From Morganella morganii_D (GTDB taxonomy: Bacteria > Pseudomonadota > Gammaproteobacteria > Enterobacterales > Enterobacteriaceae), in assembly GCA_044772875.1 (NCBI GenBank), contig CP173058.1, forward strand, positions 3,596,001 to 3,660,000: DNA of 64,000 nt, given 5' to 3'. Under the pieces are notes generated by a model. The model did not search any database. It was not told where the DNA came from and saw nothing but the letters and a program-made list of their open reading frames with translations. Positions 35,177 through 43,152 of the stretch are shown here, piece by piece. Both the position numbers and the translations under genes were made by a program. The number at the start of each line of letters is the position of its first letter. Positions within the stretch are counted from its first letter, which is position 1.

Positions 35177-36280
35177 GTGATCATTATTAGATATCTGGTA
35201 AGAGAAACATTAAAAGCACAGATTGCGATTCTGTTTATCCTGTTGCTTATCTTCTTTTGTCAAAAACTGGTTGAAGTCCTGGGTGCCGCCGTTGAAGGCA
35301 GCATCCCGGCCGGACTCGTTGTGTCGCTGCTGGGGCTGGGTATCCCGGAGATGGCGCAGCTCATTCTGCCGCTGAGTCTCTTCCTCGGGCTGCTGATGAC
35401 CTACAGTAAACTCTATACTGAAAGCGAAATCACCGTTATGCATGCCTGCGGCCTGGGCAATAATGTGCTGGTGAAATCCGCCATGATCCTGGCGTTCTTT
35501 ACCGTCATCGTGGCAGCCGTGAACGTGGTCTGGCTGATCCCGTGGTCATCCCAGTATCAGGAAAAGGTACTGGAGGAAGTGAAGGCCAACCCGGGTGTGA
35601 CCGCGATGGTCGGCGGACAGTTTAAAGTCTCTGATGACGGCAGTATGGTGCTCTACCTCGGGGATGTGGACGGTAACCGTTTCAGTAATGTCTTTATTGC
35701 CCAGATTTGGGCGAGAGACGAACAGCGTCCGTCCATTGTTGTGGCGGACAGCGGGCATATGACTGAAAAAGAAAACGGTAATCAGGTGGTGGTACTGGAT
35801 AAAGGCACCCGTTATGAAGGAACCGCATACCTGCGCGATTTCCGGATCACAGATTTTACGGATTATCAGGCAATTGTTGATCATCGTGATGCGAAAACCG
35901 GTGACAGTAACTACCAGCAGATGACCCTTCCTGAACTGTGGAAAGAAACGGACAAATCAGCCCGCGCTGAATTCCACTGGCGTCTGACTCTGATCTTCTC
36001 CGTGGTGGTGATGGCGCTGATGGTGGTGCCGCTCTCTGAGGTAAACCCGCGTCAGGGCCGCGTGCTGAGTATGCTGCCGGCGATGCTGCTGTATCTGATT
36101 TTCTTCCTGTTACAAAGTTCGCTGCGTTCAAGCGGCGAAAAAGGCAAGCTGGATCCGACTTTCTGGCCGTGGGTGGTTAATCTCAGCTATCTGGTACTCG
36201 CAGTGGGGCTGAACCTGTGGAATACCACAGCTGTCCGTCGTCTGCGCTTTGGTTCTGCCCGTGTTCAGGGGGTTGCCTGA
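35177..36280 (+). CDS. lptF: LPS export permease LptF
   Basis: LptF and LptG form the membrane part of the LptB2FGC transporter that extracts lipopolysaccharide from the inner membrane. The 367-residue product begins with GTG (MIIIRYLVRETLKAQIAILF), as in E. coli. It has three N-terminal helices (to about 120), a periplasmic beta-jellyroll (about 130-260) and three C-terminal helices (from about 270, FHWRLTLIFSVVVMALMVVP). Its TGA overlaps the lptG ATG. Confidence 0.97.
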   Translation: MIIIRYLVRETLKAQIAILFILLLIFFCQKLVEVLGAAVEGSIPAGLVVSLLGLGIPEMAQLILPLSLFLGLLMTYSKLYTESEITVMHACGLGNNVLVKSAMILAFFTVIVAAVNVVWLIPWSSQYQEKVLEEVKANPGVTAMVGGQFKVSDDGSMVLYLGDVDGNRFSNVFIAQIWARDEQRPSIVVADSGHMTEKENGNQVVVLDKGTRYEGTAYLRDFRITDFTDYQAIVDHRDAKTGDSNYQQMTLPELWKETDKSARAEFHWRLTLIFSVVVMALMVVPLSEVNPRQGRVLSMLPAMLLYLIFFLLQSSLRSSGEKGKLDPTFWPWVVNLSYLVLAVGLNLWNTTAVRRLRFGSARVQGVA

Positions 36281-37362
36281 TGTTTAAAGTACTTGTTCTT
36301 GACCGCTACATCGGGCGGACAATTTTGCAGTCCATCATGATGACCCTGTTTATGCTGGTGTCATTATCGGGAATTATCAAATTTGTCGATCAGCTGCGCA
36401 GAGTCGGCCAGGGGGAATACTCCACCTGGGATGCCGGGCTGTATACCATCATGAGTATCCCTAAGGATATTCAGATTTTCTTCCCGATGGCGGCACTTCT
36501 CGGGGCGCTGATGGGACTCGGTGCACTGGCGACCCGCAGTGAGCTGGTGGTAATGCAGGCTTCCGGTTACAGCCGCCTCCAGGTGGCGGGCTCGGTAATG
36601 AAAACTGCCATCCCGCTGGTGATCCTGACAATGGTGGTCGGTGAGTGGCTGGCGCCGTCCGGTGAGCAGTGGGCGCGCAACTACCGTGCTCAGAAAACGA
36701 GCGGTGCATCTCTGCTGGCAACCAACCGCGGGATGTGGGCAAAAGACGGCAGTGACTTTATCTATATCCAGCGCGTTGACAGCGAAACCCAGCTCAGAGG
36801 CATCACGCTGTACCGGATGAACGACGACCACAAACTGAAATCCATCCTCAGTGCGGCGGCGGCAGATTACAATTCTGATTCTGATACCTGGACACTGAGT
36901 CAGGTGCAGGAATCCATTCTGAAAGACACTTATGTGATTACCGGTGAGCAGAAGCTGTCGATGACCTGGCAGACCCGGATGACGCCGGAAAAACTGAGCG
37001 TGGCAGCACTGGATCCGGAGGCGCTGTCGATCAGCGGGCTGTATCAGTATGTGAATTACTTACAGCAGAGCGGACAGGATGCGGGACGTTATCAGCTGAA
37101 CCTGTGGAAAAAAGTGTTCGCGCCGCTTTCCGTAGCGGTCATGATGCTGATGGCATTGTCGTTTATCTTCGGGCCGCTGCGTACTGTGCCGATGGGCGTG
37201 CGGGTTGTGACGGGGATTGCCTGCGGATTCGTATTCTATGTTTCCAATGAGATCTTCGGCTCCCTCAGTCTGACTTACAAATTCCCGCCGCTGCTGGGCG
37301 CACTGCTGCCGAGCCTGCTGTTCCTGGCGATCAGTGTGTATATGCTGGTCAAACGTAAGTAA
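36280..37362 (+). CDS. lptG: LPS export permease LptG
   Basis: Partner of LptF. From the ATG at 36280, which overlaps the lptF stop (TGATG), the product has 360 residues, the E. coli length, beginning MFKVLVLDRYIGRTILQSIM. It has the same 3 + jellyroll + 3 helix layout, with ELVVMQASGYSRLQVAGSV as the cytoplasmic coupling region contacting LptB and YKFPPLLGALLPSLLFLAIS near the end. It is convergent with ampH. Confidence 0.97.
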   Translation: MFKVLVLDRYIGRTILQSIMMTLFMLVSLSGIIKFVDQLRRVGQGEYSTWDAGLYTIMSIPKDIQIFFPMAALLGALMGLGALATRSELVVMQASGYSRLQVAGSVMKTAIPLVILTMVVGEWLAPSGEQWARNYRAQKTSGASLLATNRGMWAKDGSDFIYIQRVDSETQLRGITLYRMNDDHKLKSILSAAAADYNSDSDTWTLSQVQESILKDTYVITGEQKLSMTWQTRMTPEKLSVAALDPEALSISGLYQYVNYLQQSGQDAGRYQLNLWKKVFAPLSVAVMMLMALSFIFGPLRTVPMGVRVVTGIACGFVFYVSNEIFGSLSLTYKFPPLLGALLPSLLFLAISVYMLVKRK

Positions 37363-37456
37363 ACAGTCACGGATATCCGGCTCTGTCATTTCAGCGGCCG
37401 TTAATTTATTCCCGGCTGAGGAATCATTGTGCCTGGTGCGGGCATGTTCTTTTGTA

Positions 37457-38680
37457 TCACAGGTAATTGCGGGTATGCAGATCTGCCAGAGAACGCACCA
37501 GATCATTCACACCATTCGGTAACGGACTGAATTTGCTGCCATCTTTTCGGGTCATAACCACGAACACACCGATATTTTTCTCCGGTATCATCGCCATATA
37601 GGTATTAAATCCGCCGCCGCCGCCGGTTTTCTGATAAATCGCCGGTATTTCCCCGACCGGTGCCAGATACACCCAGCCGAGACCCAGGCCGCCGGCCTCA
37701 CCGGCAACATCCATCCCTTTGATCTCATTGAGATGACCACGTTTAAAATAGATGGTCTGCTCTTTGGTGGCCGTCGCTTTGCGTTGCGTATTGCCGGAAG
37801 AGAGGAACCGCTGCATCCATTTCTGCATATCCGCCGGGGTGGAGTACACACCGCCGCTGCCGATAGCCGCCAGCGTGCTGTAACAATCACTCGGTTTAAA
37901 CCCGACCATCAGCCGCTTACACTGCGCGGCAGACGGGCTATAAGTGGTGTCTGTCATACCCGCCGGTTGTGTCACATAGTGGCGGAACAGCTCGGTATAC
38001 GGACGGTTTCCCGCTTTTTCCAGGGCATCCGCCAGTAGGTCATAGGCCAGATTGGAATACGCGGCTTTCGTACCCGGCTGAGCAGTCAGTTTGGCGGTTT
38101 TCAGCCAGGTCCAGCGCTGATCGCGGCCCGGCCAGGTAAACACCGGACGTCCCCATTTCCCGCCGGGCTGCTCGCGCGGCAGAATACTGGTGTGACTCGC
38201 CAGATGGAACAGACGGATTGGCTTGCCGTTATAAGACGGTACTGAGGACTGTTTATAGCTGTATTTTTGCAGAGGATCATTGAGATTGACCAGGCCATCA
38301 TCCGCCATCTTCACCATTACCTCGCTGGTCATCAGCTTACTGACGGACGCAATGCGGATCAGAGAATCTGTCCGTGGCTTAATACCGTTGCCGGGGCGGG
38401 TCTCTCCGTAGCTGCGGTGAAAAACTTCATTATTATCAATCACCACCATAAACATACCGCGGGCATCGGTTTCGGTAAAAATTTTCTCACCGATTTCATC
38501 AACCAGCTGCGGCGCCAGTTTCAGCGCTTCCGGATTGCTTTCAACAATAGACCAGTCAAGCGGCGGACGTTCGGCAGACGCTGTACTGTGTTTCTCCGGC
38601 TGCGAAGAACAGGCGGACAGTGCGATAGCCAGCAGCGATAACGGCATCAGGCGTACAATATGACGGTGTAATTTACTCAT
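37457..38680 (-). CDS. ampH: AmpH-type D,D-carboxypeptidase/endopeptidase, predicted lipoprotein
   Basis: A class C-like penicillin-binding protein that trims and cleaves peptidoglycan peptides in the E. coli homologue. The 407-residue product carries the serine motif SVSK (112-115), the tyrosine motif YSN (AAYSNLAYDLLADAL) and KTG (YQKTGGGGGF). The long family blocks TRPGNG..., HTSILPREQPGG and AAIGSGGVYSTPADMQKWMQ are present. Unlike E. coli AmpH, the N terminus ends in a lipobox LSAC with the cysteine at residue 24, so it is probably a lipoprotein. This is not the AmpC beta-lactamase; I expect little resistance activity. Confidence 0.9.
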   Translation of the reverse strand: MSKLHRHIVRLMPLSLLAIALSACSSQPEKHSTASAERPPLDWSIVESNPEALKLAPQLVDEIGEKIFTETDARGMFMVVIDNNEVFHRSYGETRPGNGIKPRTDSLIRIASVSKLMTSEVMVKMADDGLVNLNDPLQKYSYKQSSVPSYNGKPIRLFHLASHTSILPREQPGGKWGRPVFTWPGRDQRWTWLKTAKLTAQPGTKAAYSNLAYDLLADALEKAGNRPYTELFRHYVTQPAGMTDTTYSPSAAQCKRLMVGFKPSDCYSTLAAIGSGGVYSTPADMQKWMQRFLSSGNTQRKATATKEQTIYFKRGHLNEIKGMDVAGEAGGLGLGWVYLAPVGEIPAIYQKTGGGGGFNTYMAMIPEKNIGVFVVMTRKDGSKFSPLPNGVNDLVRSLADLHTRNYL

Positions 38681-38732
38681 GATAATTCAACAGCCTTCCA
38701 TGCAGACACAGGGATACGACACTGTAAGTCAG

Positions 38733-38813
38733 TTATTTTTTGAAGATGCGTAACAGGATACCAATGACAATACCAATAAAAATACCTGTCGCAATCCAGC
38801 CGGCAAAGCCCAT
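38733..38813 (-). CDS. 26-residue single-helix membrane protein
   Basis: A 26-codon frame, MGFAGWIATGIFIGIVIGIL followed by LRIFKK, starts at the ATG at 38813 after GAGGTAG at a suitable distance and stops at 38733-38735. Almost all residues form one hydrophobic helix with a G-x-x-x-G-like pattern and a basic C-terminal end, typical of small inner-membrane proteins. No function is recognised. It lies 53 bp upstream of ampH on the same strand. Confidence 0.6.
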   Translation of the reverse strand: MGFAGWIATGIFIGIVIGILLRIFKK

Positions 38814-39076
38814 ATCTACCTCACATTTATCGGGAACCGGAGAGGATTATATAAACAATTGCATTGATGTCTATTCATCCGGGGCATAATTGCAGCAAAT
38901 AAAAAAATATTATGATTCAGTGCGGAAATAAAGCAGAACTCTCCCGCCGCAGCACATATCCCGTATCCTGCTGAAACGCCGTCTTTTTAACCACTCAGCA
39001 AACTGCCTTTGTGATAGTTGTTGCACCACAGAGTGCTGCAAGTATAATAACGACGTTTTCCAGAACACACTTCTGT

Positions 39077-39161
39077 GCCGGAGTGGCGGAATTGGTAGAC
39101 GCAGTTGATTCAAAATCAACCGCCCACGGGCGTGCCGGTTCGATTCCGGCCTTCGGCACCA
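39077..39161 (+). tRNA. leuX: tRNA-Leu (anticodon CAA)
   Basis: 85 bases folding as a class II tRNA: acceptor GCCGGAG with CTTCGGC, D-loop GGTAGACG, anticodon stem GTTGA/TCAAC around TTCAAAA with anticodon CAA (39111-39113), a short variable arm, T-arm GCCGGTTCGATTCCGGC, and encoded CCA at 39159-39161. It decodes UUG. The E. coli leuX gene is a well-known integration site for islands, and here too an integrase follows. Confidence 0.97.
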
Positions 39162-39162
39162 T
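39139..39162 (+). repeat. Left attachment site (attL) in the leuX 3' end
   Basis: The last 24 bp of the tRNA region (core TCCGGCCTTCG then CACCAT) recur imperfectly at 48150-48172. The right copy differs by one substitution (T to G) and lacks one G. This marks the left edge of an integrated element. Confidence 0.8.
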
Positions 39163-39284
39163 AAGAACATCAATAGACGTCAACGGACGTCTTTTTTTGT
39201 ATCTGAAATCCGCGCCACGCAAGGCTTTCCTCGCTTTTTCACTCAACCTAAGTCAACCTGATTCAATCTACATTAACTTACTGA

Positions 39285-39306
39285 TGCGGGTACAACTGCG
39301 GGTATA
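39285..39306 (+). repeat. Direct repeat near left end, possible integrase arm site
   Basis: A 22-bp sequence containing GGGTACAA and TGCGGGTATA recurs at 48075-48096 with two mismatches in the same orientation, close to the other end of the island. It may be an integrase arm-type site. Confidence 0.5.
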
Positions 39307-39359
39307 TCCCCGTTCGATAATGTTTATACCCACACAGAACCCTTGAAAGGATACTCATC

Positions 39360-40487
39360 ATGGCTCTGAGTGATGTGAAGGTTCGTTCGGCTAAGCCTGA
39401 AGTAAAAGCCTATAAACTAACTGACGGTGAAGGCATGGTTTTGCTGGTTCACCCTAACGGCTCCAAATATTGGCGGCTTCGTTATCGTTTTGGCGGTAAG
39501 GAGAAGATGTTGGCGCTGGGGAAATACCCTGAAGTCTCGCTGGCGGATGCCAGGGCACGCCGGGATGAAGCCCGTAAGCTGTTAGCTAATGGCGTCGATC
39601 CTAGTGAGAACAAGAAAGTCGTTAAGGAAGAGCAGGAGCAAGAGGCGATAACGTTTGAAGTGGTTGCCAGAGACTGGCATGCCAGTAATCAGAAATGGTC
39701 GGCATCGCATAGCGCTCGTGTATTGAAAAGTCTTGAAGATAATCTCTTTGCTGCCATCGGTAAGCGGAACATTGCGGAGCTTAAGACTCGGGATCTTCTT
39801 GTACCCATTAAAGCTGTCGAGTCATCCGGGCGACTTGAAGTCGCCGCCCGTTTACAGCAGCGTACTACCGCGATTATGCGCTTTGCTGTGCAGAGCGGTT
39901 TAATCGATTATAACCCCGCGCAAGAGATTGCTGGTGCGGTTGCTACGGCGAAAAGACAGCATCGTGCTGCATTGGAACTTAACTGCATTCCTGAATTACT
40001 TCACCGCATCGATCACTATTCTGGCAGGCCGTTAACCCGACTGGCGGTTGAACTCACTTTGTTGGTTTTCATCCGTTCAAGCGAGCTGCGTTTTGCCCGC
40101 TGGACAGAAGTGGATTTTGAAACGGCTATGTGGACGATCCCCGGTGAGCGTGAACCGCTGGACGGTGTTAAACATTCACAGCGTGGTTCAAAGATGCGGA
40201 CGCCTCACCTTGTTCCTTTGTCGCGGCAGGCGTTAGCCATTTTGGAAAAGATCAAAGGCATGAGTGGAAACCGAGACCTCATTTTCGTCGGCGATCATGA
40301 TCCCCGTAAGCCGATGAGTGAGAATACAGTGAATAAAGCGCTTCGTGTGATGGGCTACGACAAGAAAGTTGAAGTGTGCGGTCATGGTTTCAGAACCATG
40401 GCATGTAGTTCGTTGGGGCTAATCTACCATTTGAGCTTCGCTCCTCTTTTAAGGAGGAGCGTGAAAGTTGAAGGCCGTACAACCTAA
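39360..40487 (+). pseudogene. P4-type tyrosine integrase, C-terminally truncated
   Basis: A tyrosine recombinase of the P4/CP4-57 group. The 375-residue frame has the N-terminal arm-binding domain (LSDVKVRSAKPEVKAYKLTD), a core-binding domain and most of the catalytic domain: the first arginine in FIRSSELRFARWTEVDFETA and the H-x-x-R box HGFRTMA (about 341-347). After that residue the sequence changes to unrelated codons (CSSLGLIYHLSFAPLLRRSV). The usual remaining 40-60 residues, including the second histidine and the catalytic tyrosine, are missing. The enzyme should be inactive, so the island is probably fixed unless helped in trans. Confidence 0.9.
40439..40461. terminator. Hairpin at the int/res junction
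   Basis: CGCTCCTC pairs with GAGGAGCG around TTTTAAG. It lies inside the aberrant tail of the integrase and 39 bp beyond the res stop, and could end res transcription on the minus strand. No long T-run is present. Confidence 0.4.
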
Positions 40488-40499
40488 CTGGATTGATAA

Positions 40500-43151
40500 T
40501 TAGTTCAATTCATGCACAATTTCCTGCGACCAGCTGTTTTCCATGAGCATGCGGAATGAAATACCACCAGATGCCGCTTCCAAAGTAAGTTCTCCTGCAT
40601 CCACCGCCGTTTTGACGTGTTCGGTCAACAATTCAAATAAGCGACGTTTGTATTCAGTGTCATCATTCCCTTTCAAATGCTCGCCCTTGGTCTCCAGTAC
40701 TGAGAAACGGTAATTGCCTGAACTAGGCTCTTCGACACACACCAATAAGTCAGGGTAAACTTTCTGCTTCTGCCAGCCCTGAAGACTATATTCGCGTTGA
40801 TTTACCGCGATACGATGCCACCAATACACTGATTTTTGTTTATCCAAATACCAAGCAGTTTCTCGCTCTAGGCTATTAAGTCCATTTTGGTACACTTTCT
40901 CAAACAAGCTTCTTTCTAGCTCTGAGCCGTCTTTGCGACGAAGCACTTGCTCATGCTCTGTGACATTTACTTCTAACGTTTGCGCCAGTTCCCAATTCAG
41001 TTTGTCATTGTCTGATGCGAGTAATCGAAGAGAAATATCTCCCTTGTCCAACTTGATCCTGAAGATTTGTTCCGACAATTGAACAACCTGTTGTTTAATA
41101 TCACGCTTCATTTCCTTGAGCAATTCAAGGCGATTGGTGAACAACGACTCTTCACTGACGCCATTATTACGCAAGATGTTTAAAGTGTGCGTTAATACCC
41201 GCATTGCTTGCCATGGATTGGGGATAACATCAGTAAGCTGGCGAACCATATAGGAAATATCCAATCCCACACTGGCATCAAACTCTATATTTTCATGCAC
41301 TGGGTCAGCTAAATCCAATTCACCTTGGTTATCTTTTGACATTTTGTAGTCGATGCGAGCAATGGTACGTTGTAACTTGTCATTGACTAACTGAAAATTA
41401 TCGGCATTCAGGTATAACAAAGACTCCCAATCAATGTCACCTAAAACGTCTCTCTCGTAATCGAATAATCGGTAGCCGTCTTCACAACAGTTATCTCGAT
41501 GCAAAACTCTAGGCAAAAATACTTTAGGTAAAGAGCGAAAACGCTCTCTAAGAAATAACTTTTCATTAGTTACAACTGTGGTAGGTTGGTTAGCTTCAGT
41601 GGCTTTGACCTGATTTGCCACATCTCCCATACCTTCTTCCTCTAAACCTTGCTTAACTCCGGCAACAGCATCCATTACATCTTGATCAAATGTGTATACA
41701 TAACACTCATCCAGGTTGGCTTTTTGTGTTAATCGCGCATGTGGCTGGCGCAATACACGGCCGATCATCTGTGTGATCGCAGTTTTCGCAGTCATCTTAG
41801 ATAATACTGTCAACACATAAGCGAATGGGCAATCCCAACCTTCACGCAATGCATCTTTGGTAATGATATACTTTACTGGGCACATCTCATTGAGCAAATC
41901 ATCATCACCCAGCTCATCCTTGTCCGAAGTTTTGAGGCGAATTTCATTTTCATGTACGCCCAGTTTCTCCATCAAATACTCACGCGCATCTTCAGCGTGT
42001 ACAAAAGCAGATTCGCGCTGATCTTTACCGGTGCGTTCTACACGGATCAACATGATAGGACGGATATAACGGCCTGTTTCATTCTGTAGCTGTTGAGCAT
42101 CGCGATCTAGTTCAATTAATTTAGAATGTGCGAGTGACAAAGTGTGCTTCCACTCACTTTTATCTTCATTGATCAAGTTGATTGGTAACTTAATCATTTG
42201 CTCATCTTTAAGTACTTGCCCAGATACGTTAACCAACACATTCGAATGGTGTTTACCGTTTGCGTTAGGGGTAGCTGATAGTTCAAGAATAAACTTCGGA
42301 TTAAAGCCGCAAAGTGTATCTCTAGCCGTGTCGCTGTATGCCTTATGACCTTCGTCAACGATAATCACTGGACGGACTAACCGTAATACATTGCCTAAAC
42401 TCTGCTTCACCGATACAGAGTCTGGCGCGATGCCTTCTTGCCAGCCATAATCAGATAGATCGTTACAGTCTAGATTACGAATTTGAGTCAGTAATGCTTC
42501 ATTAGCCGTCGTATCATCCTCAATAGGGAAAAAGGTGGTGAATCGACCGCTATCACGAAACATACGGAGTGTTTCTTTAGATTGGCGTGCACTGGATTGC
42601 AGCATCAACAGCATTACACAAAGATTTTCGTCAATGTCTCGCCTTGTAAACGCATCGTTCTTTTCGAGCATTTTGACTCGTCCACCAGAAGCACGTTCTA
42701 GTATTTGCCGATACGGATGCTCACGATTGGCTAATTGCTTCCATGTTTGCTTATATATGGCGTCCGACGGCACCACCCAAAGTACCATACCCGTTTGCTG
42801 TGTAAATAAGTCAGTTTGCAGACGTTCAATCGCCACCACACCTAATAAAGTTTTACCACCACCAGTCGGTACTTTAAGGCACACATTAGGGATTGGTTGT
42901 TCTAAACCATCGAACCTTGATACATATGGCGCAGGTACAAAATGACCACTTTTATCTTTAAGTAAATCAATTCGGCGTTCCTGTACCAGCTGTTCCCAGG
43001 CGTCTTTGGCGTAGTCGTTTATGCGTGCGTCTTTACCCTTCATTTTTTGAAAGTCAACAAAATCTTCCGCTTCTTCTTTACTTTCTGACAGAGTTTTCAG
43101 GTAGTAATCAAGCTTATCCAGAACACCATTTTGATAGTCTTTTAACTCCAT
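40500..43151 (-). CDS. res: Type III restriction endonuclease Res subunit
   Basis: Res is the ATP-dependent translocating and cleaving subunit of a type III restriction-modification enzyme and works only in complex with Mod. Starting at the ATG at 43151 gives 883 residues (MELKDYQNGVLDKLDYYLKT). Superfamily 2 helicase motifs: Walker A KVPTGGGKTLLGV (about 93-105), a DEAD-like VIIVDEGHKAYSD, and SATPNANGKH; motif VI lies near QMIGRVLRQPHA. The C terminus has a PD-(D/E)xK-type nuclease site in VYPDLLVCVEE ... FSVLETKGEHLKG. The start is one base after the mod stop, so mod-res is an operon. No break is seen. Confidence 0.95.
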   Translation of the reverse strand: MELKDYQNGVLDKLDYYLKTLSESKEEAEDFVDFQKMKGKDARINDYAKDAWEQLVQERRIDLLKDKSGHFVPAPYVSRFDGLEQPIPNVCLKVPTGGGKTLLGVVAIERLQTDLFTQQTGMVLWVVPSDAIYKQTWKQLANREHPYRQILERASGGRVKMLEKNDAFTRRDIDENLCVMLLMLQSSARQSKETLRMFRDSGRFTTFFPIEDDTTANEALLTQIRNLDCNDLSDYGWQEGIAPDSVSVKQSLGNVLRLVRPVIIVDEGHKAYSDTARDTLCGFNPKFILELSATPNANGKHHSNVLVNVSGQVLKDEQMIKLPINLINEDKSEWKHTLSLAHSKLIELDRDAQQLQNETGRYIRPIMLIRVERTGKDQRESAFVHAEDAREYLMEKLGVHENEIRLKTSDKDELGDDDLLNEMCPVKYIITKDALREGWDCPFAYVLTVLSKMTAKTAITQMIGRVLRQPHARLTQKANLDECYVYTFDQDVMDAVAGVKQGLEEEGMGDVANQVKATEANQPTTVVTNEKLFLRERFRSLPKVFLPRVLHRDNCCEDGYRLFDYERDVLGDIDWESLLYLNADNFQLVNDKLQRTIARIDYKMSKDNQGELDLADPVHENIEFDASVGLDISYMVRQLTDVIPNPWQAMRVLTHTLNILRNNGVSEESLFTNRLELLKEMKRDIKQQVVQLSEQIFRIKLDKGDISLRLLASDNDKLNWELAQTLEVNVTEHEQVLRRKDGSELERSLFEKVYQNGLNSLERETAWYLDKQKSVYWWHRIAVNQREYSLQGWQKQKVYPDLLVCVEEPSSGNYRFSVLETKGEHLKGNDDTEYKRRLFELLTEHVKTAVDAGELTLEAASGGISFRMLMENSWSQEIVHELN

Positions 43152-43152
43152 G

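Noticed and set aside
37457..38680. Possible AmpC beta-lactamase
   Set aside because: The sequence blocks match AmpH (SVSK, HTSILPREQPGG, AAIGSGGVYSTP) and no ampR gene is adjacent.
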